A stretch of 64,000 nucleotides of DNA from Rhizophagus irregularis (Eukaryota > Glomeromycota > Glomeromycetes > Glomerales > Glomeraceae): positions 2,728,001 to 2,792,000 of the forward strand of contig NC_089437.1 of assembly GCF_026210795.1 (NCBI RefSeq), given 5' to 3'. Below are positions 23,875 to 35,659 of this stretch, in pieces; positions within the stretch are counted from its first letter, which is position 1; the number at the start of each line of letters is the position of its first letter. The notes below the pieces were generated by a model. That model was given only the letters and a program-made list of their open reading frames with translations, did not search any database and was not told the DNA's origin. Position numbers and translations under genes: made by a program.

Positions 23875-24715
23875 TTTGAAGCTTGTCTTTTGAAACTCGA
23901 ACAGGTCAGCTAAATTCAGGTATGCAAACTGTATACAGCCTGAAATTAGTCAGTATGAGATTTTTAAAAAAAATTCAGGTCAGGTATGAAGATTGACCTG
24001 ACCTGATTGACCTGTTGACCTGAAACTATTGATTCTACTATATAATAAAAGTGAGTTGCAGTATTGTGATTCACTTTTTTATATAGATTTTATATAATAA
24101 AAGTGAGTTGCGGTATTGCAATTCATTTTTTATATTAATTCTATATAAAAAAAGTGAATTGCAATACCGCAACTCACTTTTATTATATAAAATCAATATA
24201 AAAAAGTGAATCGCAATACCGCAACTCACTTTTTTTATACAAAATCAATATAAAAAAGTGAATTGCAGTATTGGGATTCACTTTTTTATATGATTTTAAT
24301 ATAAAAATGTTGAATCGCAATATTTCGAGAAAAAACATTGCGAAAACGTTTTTTCATAATATTATATTAAAAAAATGTTTTTTTTTTTGATATTTCAATA
24401 ATAACATTGCGAAAACATTTTTTTCATAATGTTATATTAAAAAAAATGTTTTGCAATATTTTTTTTCAATATTTTAATAAAAAACGTTGCAAAAACGTTT
24501 TTTTTCATAATATTATATTAAAAAAAAAAGTTTTGTACCATTTTTTTTCAATACTTTTAATAAAAATAAAGTCCTGAAATTTTTCAGGTTTTCAGGTCGT
24601 GATCAACAGACACCTGATATAACCTGACCTGACCTGACCTGGAAAAAATTTCAGGTCAGGTTTATCAATTAACCTGGCCTGACCTGACCCGATTCAGAGC
24701 CCAAATCTTTACTGG
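23875..24715. mobile_element. CCTGA-pentamer inverted-repeat element with internal palindrome array
   Basis: Both flanks carry inverted arrays of the pentamer CCTGA/TCAGG (GACCTGACCTGATTGACCTG on the left; ACCTGACCTGACCTGACCTG on the right). Inside, 24040-24300 holds five copies of a self-complementary unit GTGARTTGC...GCAAYTCAC, about 50 bp apart, and 24310-24545 holds about four AT-rich units with AACATTGCGAAAACATTTTT. Exact ends and target duplication are unresolved. Confidence 0.55.
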
Positions 24716-24949
24716 GCTCTAGAACGAATAAAAGATGAGTAGGGGATTATAGGCAGCCAGTTAGTATTCAGTGATGGATAGGACTATCCGGAGGGCAAAC
24801 TTAAAATGGCGAGTTGTAGTGATATTTGGTCAGGGTTGCACATACCAGTTGGTTGGTATACGTTAGTCAACTAATTGTACTTAGGACTACTAGCTATAAA
24901 TAGGTTCTTAAATGTGAACTTTTCACCTAAGTTAAATAACAAGACCAAT

Positions 24950-25589
24950 CAAATGTACCATATGAATTATTTTTGGATATCCAATTTTATTTGCAGAAAT
25001 TAATATACTAAAATGGTGAAAGGTACAGTATAATTAAAATTAAATAATTTTGTATTAATTATATTAATTTTATATTAATTTTTATTTTTTATATATTATT
25101 TTTTATAGTTAAACGAACTTTGATATGGCAATACCTTTACTTAGTAGTAATAGCTTGAAATTACCTCACTATTCCTGGTAAATATATCTTTAATAAACTA
25201 TTAAAACTACAATTATTAGTTTTAAAAATATTTTATTTAATATTTATTTTATAATTAATATTAACGATTAGTGTTCCTGTTAAAAGAACTTTTTTTGATG
25301 GAACTGATCTTATAAGTTATGATACAAAAGAGATGCAATCTTTCAGCCAAAACAATCTGGATGTATATGTATCTAAAGTTTTAGTGGAAAGCGGAATTAT
25401 AATAATTTTTTATTTATGTAAATACTTTTATATAATATAATCAATATAAATTTGTAATATGTTTTAATGTTTGCTATTTACATTATTTTATTAAATAAAG
25501 AATAAGTATATAAATAATATAATAATATAAATAATCTATATAAATCATTTACACTTTACAAACTTTACAATAAAAAAATATAAAAAATT
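24950..25589. other. AT-rich region with a short coding-like fragment
   Basis: The stretch 25271-25400 can be read as a continuous frame (VPVKRTFFDGTDLISYDTKE and onward) preceded by an AG. No start, partner exon or family is recognised; it may be a gene or transposon remnant. Confidence 0.25.
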
Positions 25590-26665
25590 TGAATCTGATT
25601 CAGTTTAAACTTAACTTGACTTGACTAGAGCTTAAATCTGATGAATGATCCTAATGGGTTATTCAGTGAATATCCTAGAATTACGGATATATCTGTTCAC
25701 TTTTAGATAGAATATCCAGATTTTGCTTAAGAAAATAGGATATTTACTGAATATAATCCGGATATCTTAGAATATGATGTAAATATAATGTAAATTAGTC
25801 TGGAGTGTAGCGAAGGACCCTATATATTCTAGCCGTAGTGGTACAAAATATCCCATTATCTGTCCGCTTGTTCTTTGAGTTGACGTTTAATTGGTTCTTA
25901 TATTACACGAAATTATCTTGATCGGTTAATTGAGCATGTGGTTATCTACCTATATACTGATAAGCTCTGGGCTACGTAACGGTTTACTGTTTCCCTAGTA
26001 TAATGTAAACATGATGTAATAAAATTTTAACAATGGAATATTACTTAATATTAATCCCATATGTATTTTTTTTGGAATGAGATTAGTTTAATTAATGTTT
26101 CCATCTGAATAAGTAGTCTAGAGTTATTTCAAAAAAAAAATACTAGTTTAAAGAAATAGGATGTCTACTAGCCAAAAACGTAATATAATAGAAGTACAGT
26201 AGATAGTAATATTGAGAATTACCTAGATTTTGATAAATGTCAAAATATAGATGACGAAACAACAACAATAATTTAGCTTTTAAGATTCTTTTAGAATCTG
26301 ATGGCTATAATCGGGATATGGATAAAATTTAAAAATAATTCAATAAATATCCTATGAATATCCGGATTTTACCATCTGGATTAATATTTAGAATTGATAT
26401 TCAGATATCCGAATTTATAATCTTTGAACGGACATATTTAGTGAATATCAACGGATAATCCAGATCTAAGCTCTAGACTTGACTTGACTCAAACTCAGAG
26501 TTAGACTCAAATTAATTTGAATTAATTTGATTTAATGCTTTTATAAATCAAATCTATATCAAGTTTAAAAAAAAATAGGTTGACTTGACTTATACTCAAC
26601 TCGATTTTTTCAAGTCGAGTACAAGTTTAATTTAGAATCGACTTGACTTGACTTGTTTAGAGTAC
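25590..26665. mobile_element. CTTGA-pentamer inverted-repeat element (split by a younger insertion)
   Basis: Left part at about 25590-25625 and right part at 26476-26660 carry inverted arrays of CTTGA/TCAAG (ACTTGACTTGAC; CGACTTGACTTGACTTG). The 850-bp element at 25626-26475 sits within it. Outer limits approximate. Confidence 0.5.
25626..26475. mobile_element. Non-autonomous hAT-like element, 850 bp
   Basis: Ends are TAGAGCTTAAATCTGATGAA and, reverse-complemented, TAGAGCTTAGATCTGGATTA (YARNG type). Flanked by GACTTGAC at 25618-25625 and 26476-26483, an exact 8-bp duplication, although the target is itself repetitive. Internal sequence repeats CCTAATG/GAATATCC motifs; no ORF. Confidence 0.7.
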
Positions 26666-26828
26666 TACAGTCAACTCTCTTTATAGTCACACATTTGGGA
26701 CAGTCCATATTTGGTGATTATAAAGAGATGTGACTATATAAAAAATTTCTTATATTAGTATATCATAATTCCGGCCAAAAATTAACATAATTTTAGCTAA
26801 AATTATACTCAAAACTTTATTGTATCGT

Positions 26829-27660
26829 AACTCCGCCAATATTAATCGTAGAGAGATGATCTTACCGCCATTCGATTCGTCTTGATGAGACGGTTCTAAT
26901 GGTATAAAATACATCGAAATCCAATCACTAGATTAATTTCCGAAATTTAAAAAATATTAATGGTTTTTGTGTAATAACTCTGCCAATATTGATCCTAGAG
27001 AGACGATCTTACCGTCATTCGATTCGTCTTGATGAGACGGTTCTAATGGTATAAAATACATCGAAATCCAATCACTAGATTAATTTCCGAAATTAAAAAA
27101 TATTAATGGTTTTTGTGTAATAACTCTGCCAATATTGATCCTAGAGAGACAATCTTACTACCATTCGATTCGTCGTAATGCGACGAATCTAATGGTATAA
27201 AATACATCGAAATCCAATCACTAGATTAATTTCCGAAATTAAAAAAATATTAATGGTTTTTGTGTAATAACTCTGCCAATATTGATCCTAGAGAGACGAT
27301 CTTACCGCCATTCGATTCGTCTTGATGAGACGGTTCTAATGGTATAAAATACATCGAAATCCAATCACTAGATTAATTTCCGAAATTAAAAAATATTAAT
27401 GGTTTTTGTGTAATAACTCTGCCAATATTGATCCTAGAGAGACAATCTTACTACCATTCGATTCGTCTTAATGCGACGAATCTAATGGTATAAAATACAT
27501 CGAAATCCAATCACTAGATCATTTTCCGAAATTAAAAAATATTAAATGGTTTTTAAGTAGTAACTCCGTCAATATTGATCACAGAGAGATGAGCTTACCA
27601 CCATTCGATTCGTCTTGATGAGGCGATTCCAACGAGCTATTAATCGTCTTTTTACAATCA
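26829..27660. repeat. 147-bp tandem array, six copies, dimeric higher-order pattern
   Basis: Units start at 26829, 26976, 27122, 27269, 27415 and 27562 (steps 147, 146, 147, 146, 147), each beginning AACTCYGYCAATATTRATC. Units 2 and 4 share one version of the central hairpin (CGTCTTGATGAGACG); units 3 and 5 share another (TAATGCGACGAATC). So the last expansion copied pairs of about 293 bp. A partial further unit resumes at 35660 after the LINE. Confidence 0.9.
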
Positions 27661-27771
27661 CTAGGTACTGAGAAATTTAGCAAAATGTTAAATGGCGCAG
27701 TAAACGTAAATCAAGAAATATAATAATGCCGATGCTTAACATTTTGTTGAATAACTCATCAGCCAGTGATC

Positions 27772-27788
27772 GCAAAAGGATAAAACTA
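27772..27788. repeat. Left LINE target-site duplication (17 bp)
   Basis: GCAAAAGGATAAAACTA, identical to 35643-35659. Confidence 0.92.
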
Positions 27789-27927
27789 AAAACTAAAACT
27801 AAAACTCTCTCCCGTTCTGCTCACTTGACAATATTTACGAAAAAAAAATAAAAAATTTTTTCGGAGTTTTTTATTACTTTTTCTTTATAATTTCTTTATT
27901 TTAGATAACCACTACGACACTTTACAA

Positions 27928-29946
27928 ATGGGTAAAGATAACAAAAAGAAAAATAACCAGTCTAACAAAGATACTACATCTAAACGTCCTGCCTCTAGCT
28001 CTCCAACTGGCAACGTTTCTGGTCAAGGTTCCTCTATGTCTGGCCCTTCGAACACTCCACCTTCGACCACCTCTACTAATAAACGTACCAGAGTCAGTGC
28101 TGAAGACTCTGTCATGGATGTTGATAAACCTCTCACGCCTCCTGGCCCTGTTGAGACAACTTCCGCTGAGATACCTTCTCAACCCGATACCTCTTCTCTT
28201 GATGCTTCGCAACACGCCCCTGCTGATAACAACGATAAAGGCAAAAGCCCTGAAATTACTCCTGCAGTCTCTTTCCCTGAACGTGCTGCCTCTCCGGACG
28301 CGTCCCAAGCTGCAGTACAATCTCAACCTACACTTTTCTACGCCTCAGCCGCTCCTAATGACGTCGATGGCTTTGGAATCACTTCGCTTCGAACCGCGAC
28401 GCGTGCGATGCAGTTGATCGACAACTTTCTTTGTTCTCCTCTTATGGTAGTCGTGCCACGTGTAGTGGATCCAACGATTTGAAGAGGATCATCATCCACT
28501 TCTGAAAAAAGGAAGATCTTGACAACGCCACAGCCTCCCCTATGGATTCTCTGTTTGGCTTGCATTTCCATGCATACGACCCTCAGGCTATTAAGGCAGA
28601 TGAACACGCGCGTACCCTGGTGGTTACCGATATCCCCTTTTCCTAACTAACGCTCTTTTGCGTGGTACCTTTTCTCGTTACGGCAATATTACTCGTTGCC
28701 ATACCCGTTTATCTAAACTTTATCGTACTGCATACATTACCTTTGAATCTACTGGTGCTTTACAGAACCTCGACTCTACCTGGGGCATCCTTTGCGGAGG
28801 ACATTGTTTGCGAATCTGCCCCGCTACTTTCTCACCTGACCAACGCGCTGAAAGATGCGCTTATGTTGCTTTACTTGCCGGTCTTCGCGTGGTACTATAT
28901 CGGTCGATCTTGCTGAAATTGCCGATGAAATTTCCGCTAAATCTATCAATGTTCCCTTCTCTATGAATTCTTACAATCCCAAACCCTACGCCTATTGCCA
29001 TTTTGCCTCTGAAACGGCTATGGAAAATGCTAAATCTATTTCATGTGCCCTTAAGAAAGTTGGCCTTACCTGGCATTCTCTGGATGAAGTCACTTCTCTT
29101 TGTCATCGATGTGGTCGCCCTAATTGTAACCCTGATCGATGTGGTTCTTCATCTAGACCTAATCGCCCTTCTCGCCCTTGGCAATCTAATGATAAATTAC
29201 GTGCTTTATATAACAAGCATTTACCTTCTTCTCATCCTGCTAAACGACATAACCGTTTTGCCCGCCCTGATAACAATAATGATGGACAAAGCCGTACCAA
29301 TGCTTCTCGCCATCGCTCTAAATCCAGACCTATTACCCGACAACAATCTCGTTCTCGCTCTCAACGTCGCCCATGGAATCGCGACAACCTTAATCACAAC
29401 AATAATTCTCAACGTCGTCGTATTCCTGATGCTAAAGAACTTGATTACTATATTGATGGCATGGATGTTACATACCCTGCCCCTCCCACCGTGCTTACCG
29501 ATTGGAAATCTATTGGTGCTGCCCTTGAAAAAGTAGTTGAAGAACTAGCCCTTCTTACCACACAATTTGCTTCTATGAACAGCCGCATCACTAATTTGGA
29601 ATCCGCTATGGCTGCTCGTGCTCCTATTCCTGGACCTTTTGTCACTAAACCTCCTTCCTACATCCCTTCCTCTATGCAAGGATGGGATGATACAGTGAAT
29701 CGAACTGATAATAATATCCTCGTTGATGTTAATTCTCCCCCTTTGCAATCAACAAGTGGGTTTTCCCCGATTCCTCATTTTGCTCCCATTCCGCCTTCCA
29801 ACGTCGCTCCTTCCTCCCCTATTGATATGGAACAGCGTCTCTCCTCTCTTTCCGATACTGTTGCCTCTTTGGCTGGCTCGATTAAAGAAGGAATCCAACA
29901 AAACAACCTCATCTTAGCTCGGCAACAAGGCCAAGCTAATCAATAA
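27928..29946 (+). pseudogene. LINE ORF1 (nucleic-acid-binding), broken
   Basis: Starts MGKDNKKKNNQSNKDTTSKR with a Ser/Pro/Thr-rich N-terminal region and is open to about 28340; then the frame shifts. A TGA near 28503 and a TAA near 28644 interrupt the middle region, which contains an RRM-like stretch (TLVVTDIPF then GTFSRYGNITRCHTRLSK). The last frame (28855-29946) has a Cys/His-rich knuckle LCHRCGRPNCNPDRC, an Arg/Ser/Asn-rich basic segment and a C-terminal heptad-like region (VEELALLTTQFASMNSRITN). It would coat the LINE RNA. Confidence 0.8.
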
Positions 29947-29993
29947 TTGTTCTCTTTTCCCCTTCTTTATTACCGATTTATCAGTGTGTAATA

Positions 29994-32900
29994 ATGATGG
30001 ATAACAATAATCATAATTTTTCCCCTCACCCCTCTTTCCTTATCAAATTTGGTCAATTAAATGTTAATGGTTTATGTTCCCCAGTTCGACAACAACATTT
30101 GCTTAATTTTTTTCTTCACTCCTCTTTTGGTGCCTTATCTATTAATGATACACGTCTTTCCCCTTCGAATGCTAAATTTATTTTTAAAAATGAACACTCC
30201 CAACATCACTTTAAGTCCTATTGGGCTTGTTCATCTTCTTCTCGCCCTCATGATGGTGTTGGTATTTTGTTACGTAATCCCCTTCATAAGCATGTTCAAA
30301 CAATTGATCCTTGGAACGGTCGACTTCTTAAATTAGATTTGTTCTTTCATCAAACAAAAATTTCTATTATTTCTATATATTATCCCCCTTCTGGTTCTGT
30401 TCATCAATCTATTTGCAATGATCTTATTGCCAAACTTCTTTCTTGGCTCGATTATGCCCGAGCTAACAATTATTTTGTAGTTATTCTTGGCGATTTCAAT
30501 GCAGATGTAATCGCTCATTCTAATTATTCACCTAATCATTTTAAGCTTCTTCGCTTGCTTTCTTCTCGGTTTTTTACCGATCATCAAGCTCACTCCTCTA
30601 CAAATGGTCCTGATCCCACCTTTTTTCACGATAATGGATCTTCGAGACTGGATTATATCTGGTCTTCACCTGGTTTTCCTGCTCCTGGTCTTTTTTCGCA
30701 AGTGGTTACTTGTCCGAATCTTTTTGATCGACCTTTTACCGATCACAAAGTTCTTACAACTGTTTTTGACTTCAGTTCTTGCCTGGCCATCTTGGCTAAA
30801 TCTCGTCTTAAACAAAAGAAAGAAATGCGTACTATTTTCTCTTACGCTTCCACTTCAGTTGAACAATGAAATAATTTTACCACTGAAGTCGATGATTCTC
30901 TTAGAGTTTATTTAGATAGACAATATCACCCTAATTTTGATTTCTCCTCTCTTTCTCTTGATCGTATGTGGCATGCATTGAAAGCTGCCATAATTAGTGC
31001 TGCAATTGAAACTCTACCTTTTCAAAAAGTCTCCAATACACACCGACATTCGTACTCTCCTGAATTAACTAAACTTATTGCTATTAACAAGTTTTTAGAT
31101 CGATTTTTATATCGCCTTACTACTCGTCATTCTAATCGGCCTACTCAGATTGCGCAAATGACTGCTGCTTTGCCCTCCCATCTTGAAAATCTTGCAACCT
31201 TACTCCCTGATTATTCAGTTCCTACCTATTCTACATCTCCTGTATCTGTATTTAAATCGTTTTTACGATCACAGAAGAATTTAGTTTCTGCTTTTTTATC
31301 TACTAAATTCGCCCAACACCTTGCGGACTCAGTGGAATATTATACTGCACTACGTGATGAACACTTTTCGAACTCGCTCGGCACCTTTATAGATTCTGCT
31401 TTATCAGTAAAAAAACGTTCAATTGTTCTTGACCGTGTTCTGGTCGTTTTGGACTCAACTCCTACTTTATTAACGGATCCTTCGGATATTAAACATGCAG
31501 CTGTTTCTCATTTTCAATCAATTGTTTCTCCTCCGTTGATCCGCTACTCTTCCATCATTTCGTTTCCCGCCCGATGGCAACAAGCTTACACTCCTCTTGC
31601 TAATGTGTCTGCTTCATTATATGATCCAGTTTTGGCGCCTATTTCTCTACAAGAATGGTCTACTGTGATTTCCTCCATGCCAAATAACAAAGCTTCCGGC
31701 CCTTCAAAAATTTCTTATGAGATGATTAAACATCTGTCCGGAGAAGTCTTGGATTTCTCTCTTTTACTGGCCAATACCTGCCTTTCTCGCGGTGATATTC
31801 CTGCTGACTGGCGTGAAGCTGTGGTTTATCCTATTCCTAAACCTCACGAATTTGATGCTCAACTTAAAAACACTCGACCTATTACCCTTCTGGAAACAGT
31901 TCGAAAATGTGTAGTTAAGGTCGTCACGAATCGTCTCTCCAATATTCTTGCTGATAATAAAGTTCTCCAAGGAGATAACTTTGCTGGCTTACCTGGTGGT
32001 TCTACTGATGTCCCTATCAAAATGCTTGATGCGATTATCCATCAACATAAACATGACTCTACTGATGATCAGGAACTATGGATCGTTTCTCAAGATATCT
32101 CTAAAGCTTTTGATTCTATGGATTTAAATATGCTTAAATTAGCTTTAGATAGGTTACATATCTCTGCACTTTTAGTGCAATTTATTTTAAATCTTTTTAC
32201 ACGACGAAATAATAAGATAATTACTTGTCATGGCGATACAGCTGCTTATAGAGTACGTGTTGGTATCGATCAAGGAGAAATCATTTCCCCCCTTCTTTGG
32301 GTTATTTATTTGGATCCGTTACTTACTGTTTTGAATCAAGAAGCACGGGATCCCTTTATTTTACAATCTTCAGCCCTTTTAAATTATTCTCCACTTGAAT
32401 TTGAACAACATTCTTTACCAGTTTCACATTTAACGTTTATGGATGATTCTACACTTATTGCTTCTTCCAAATCTGGAATAGAAGACCGTCTTTCTATTAC
32501 TGCTGAATTTTATACTTTAAATAATGTTCAAGCCAATTCAGCAAAATATGTTCTTCTTTCATCCTCTTCGCCTTCTTCAAAGATTATTTTTGAACTTTTA
32601 CCTTCTTCTTTAGTTTCCGATACTTCTCTTTCTCTTTCCTCTTTATCTCTTAATACTTCATTTCGTTTCTTAGGAGTTTGGTTTTCCTTGTCCGCCTCTT
32701 CCGCTTTTGTTTTGAAACAAGCGCGCTCCATTGGTCAAAGATACGGCTGCTCTTCTGGCCCGAAGAAATTATTAGGCTCCAACATGCGCCTATCTCTATA
32801 ATGCTGTATTTCTTCCGCGATTGGAATTTCGTCTTCAAACTACCCTTTTCTCTGAAAGTACTATTCAATCAATTGTTAAACCTATGTTTTCAGTACTTCG

Positions 32901-35388
32901 AAGAAAAGCTGGGCTTATTACGACTACTCCGTTGGCTTTGTTATTTCTTAAACTTCCCTTTTCGATTCAGAATGCTTTTTATCGATTCCTTTCATAACAT
33001 ATCGCATCTTGGCAAAAAATTTTCATTACCCTGACTTCAAAGATTTTGCCCTCTATGCTATTTCCTATCTTCAAGGATATTTGGGTGTTGAAAGTTGCCC
33101 GACTACTATTAATCTAGAACCATGGTCACAAGTAGTTTCCTTACGAACGCACACTTTGTTTAATTCATTATTATTTTCTTCGCGTTTGAACATCACGTGG
33201 TCCCTTTTCTTCCAGCCTCCGAGGCGTGATTTACAACCTGCCTTGCCACTCCGATCTATTCTACCCCATTCCATCTTTCAATCGAGTTAGAAACTTTGGA
33301 AGAATTTGAATATATTCGTACTTGCTCAATTGGTTTCTCCTTGTGGACGTTATTTGATGAACTGGCCCGACCTTCGTTACCTTGGCATCGTTGGTCATAA
33401 AGGACGGATTCCTAATTGGTTTAATTTTATTAATAATAATTTTCTTTCTTCTTCTTCTTCTTCTTTACTTTTACCTTTGTATTTTATTAATTCTTTTTTT
33501 ACTTTAGCTTCTCCTTGTTTATTAGATCATACTGTTAAAGATTATCAATTTTATCCTCAATGGGCTATTAATTTAGATTCTGCTACTCATACTTTATCTG
33601 TTGGCCGTGTGTGTATCACCTACAAGAAACAAAACTCAGCTATTATGTCTCATTGGCTTCCTGTATCTACCTCGGCTGATGAACGATCCTATAACCCTTG
33701 TCCCGGTTGTGCTCTTAACATTCCCGCCTTATCCATGAAATCTGCCATCAGACAACGCTGTAATAGCGAGAAATGCTTCTATAATGTAACTCTATCGGAT
33801 ACTGTGGGCTACCCTACCAGAAATGCCAAAGTTTTCGCGGCTTACCTTCCCATTACTCTATCTACTTCATGGAGTTATGCGACTTCCTTGGCTCTTGTTC
33901 ATTTTTCGAACGCGTCTCCCGCTCTTTCTCCTTTCTTTAAGGATAGAATCGATAGAATTGAAGACAATATCTTACCGCTTTCTGTGCAATCTTTGTACAC
34001 AGATGGTTCATTCCATCCTGCCAATGATTCTTCGCCTTCTTCCATGACTTCTGCTTGGATTGCTCTTGATGATGTTGGACTTGTTCTGGAATCTTCTTCC
34101 ATACATCTCCCTTCTTACTTTCCTTCAGCTTTGCGTTCCGAAATTTCTGCTATTCTATTAGGATTGAACGCCCTTTCCCGTGACTCGTCAATCTCTATTC
34201 ATACTGATTGTAGTCAGTTAATTTCACTATGGACACGGTTTGTTGATGTTTCCTTTCTCACCGAAGTTGCTTCGAGAACCTAATCATCTTCTTTGGCTTT
34301 CTATTCGACAACTTATCATGGATCGTAATCTTAATGTCGATTTGATTAAAGTCCCTGCCCATGGCGATGACATCTACAATATACAAGCGGATTCTTTGGC
34401 AAAAGCTGCTCATTCGTCTTTACAACTCAATATTCTACTTTCAACATTTTGTCATGCTCCATGCTTGTTGACTTTTAACTCCTTGCCTATTGACGTGAAT
34501 ATTCGACATTTTCTCCGATCTATTGCAGATGCTCGTGCTCTTTTATCTTTTTGTTCACTAGCGCGTTTTACTGCTCTTGGTTCTCCTTCACTTTTTGATT
34601 GGGCTGGTATATATTTTTGCCTTTCACAAATTAAAGGTTTCGTTTCACATAGAATGGTTGTCCTGAATTTTGGATCTTCCGCATTAAACTTCTTTTGGAT
34701 ATGTTGCCTACCTTAACTACTCTTCAACAACGTAAACCTTACTTATATTCTCCTGACTGGCTCTGTCCGCAGTGTAATTCTGCTCCTGAAGATTTGAATC
34801 ATCTTTGGACTTGTCCTTATATTTTACCGGAATTAAATCCCTGTTTAACACACCGATCTGAAGTCATTAAATTTAGAGATTCTTGTTTATCTTCTTTCCT
34901 ATCCTTGAAATCTTTGGATAATTCCTTTCATACCGAATTCTTTGCTTTGGATTGCTGGGAACCCCTATGGAAGCTATTCACATCCTGTCTTTTGAGGCAT
35001 TACCTAGAGGATTGTTGCCTGCGCATTTAACCTGGCATTTTTCAATCAACACTTTCCTCTCTCTCGTTATATACAAGATTATTTCTCCCCTTCTTAATGA
35101 CTTCGAAGTCGAATTATATGGTGAAATTTGGCTGTGTCGGAATGTTCTTTTCCATGCTTGGGAGGAGTCGCAGGGTATCTCGGCTGCTTCCAAATTACGT
35201 GGCCCATCTACAAATTCTTTCCCTAATACTACTTCTACCCAACAATCAACTCTTCTTTGGTGTCAGTTTCTCAGGATTCCTGGATTTCTTGGATATCCTC
35301 TTCTATAATTCGGGGTGGATCTTGGATCTCGCACTTGGATTTTCTGCGCCGCTTAACAGTTCAACCTCTTAGGATTTCTTTCTGGTAA
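29994..35388 (+). pseudogene. LINE ORF2: endonuclease, reverse transcriptase, RNase H, CCHC finger; broken
   Basis: 29994-30866 encodes an APE-type endonuclease (KFGQLNVNGL, VVILGDFNADV, SSRLDYIWSS, TDHKVLT). A single in-frame TGA (30867-30869) separates it from the reverse transcriptase, which is open to about 32740 with SQDISKAFDSMDL, DQGEIISPLLW and the catalytic FMDD. After a frame slip near 32740 the thumb region continues in other frames to about 33360. RNase H follows at 33990-34400 with acidic residues in LYTDGSFH, RSEISA, HTDCSQL and IQADSLAKA (a frame change at about 34260 separates the last). The CCHC finger CPQCNSAPEDLNHLWTC lies at about 34765, and the product ends near RISFW-stop at 35388. 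Confidence 0.85.
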
Positions 35389-35642
35389 CGGACTGGATTT
35401 TTGGATGTTGGATAGTTGACTCACACTGGCCTTCGGGTAAAGTTGGGGTATGTGATTCTGTAATAGTTCAGTTTTTCTTTGCTTTAATTTTATTTTAGTT
35501 TAGATTTCTTTACTTGTATGAGTAGTGAAGCTACTCTTTTTATTTTTTATTAGTTTATTTTCTTATTTTTGTAATATTGTTCGATTACTTTTTGAAGTCC
35601 AAAGTATAAATAAAAGATAAAGTCATAAGACTGTTTGCACAA

Positions 35643-35659
35643 GCAAAAGGATAAAACTA
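35643..35659. repeat. Right LINE target-site duplication (17 bp)
   Basis: GCAAAAGGATAAAACTA, identical to 27772-27788. Confidence 0.92.

Larger units (their letters stand above)
22731..24900. other. Less AT-rich island of unknown origin, with nested repeats
   Basis: Sequence outside the inserts (about 22731-22884, 23270-23870 and 24715-24900) is clearly richer in G+C than its surroundings. It contains a 101-codon minus-strand ORF (23846-23541, start MARLSLFKCEFNHLKPFRTN) with no family I recognise. The texture suggests the body or 5' region of a dead mobile element rather than host DNA. It has been interrupted by the two elements listed separately. Confidence 0.4.
27789..35642 (+). mobile_element. 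LINE (non-LTR) retrotransposon with RNase H domain, 7.85 kb
   Basis: Flanked by an exact 17-bp duplication GCAAAAGGATAAAACTA (27772-27788 and 35643-35659), typical of target-primed insertion. Order: 5' UTR, ORF1 with RRM-like and Cys/His parts, ORF2 with APE-type endonuclease, reverse transcriptase, RNase H and a C-terminal CCHC finger, then a 3' UTR without long poly(A). An I-clade-like LINE is the best fit (endonuclease plus RNase H). Much less AT-rich than its surroundings. Several frameshifts and stops make it non-autonomous as given. Confidence 0.92.

Noticed and set aside
24040-24300. CRISPR-like array (regularly spaced similar repeats)
   Set aside because: Units are palindromes in alternating orientation with near-identical 'spacers', within an obvious eukaryotic transposon remnant; no cas-like genes.
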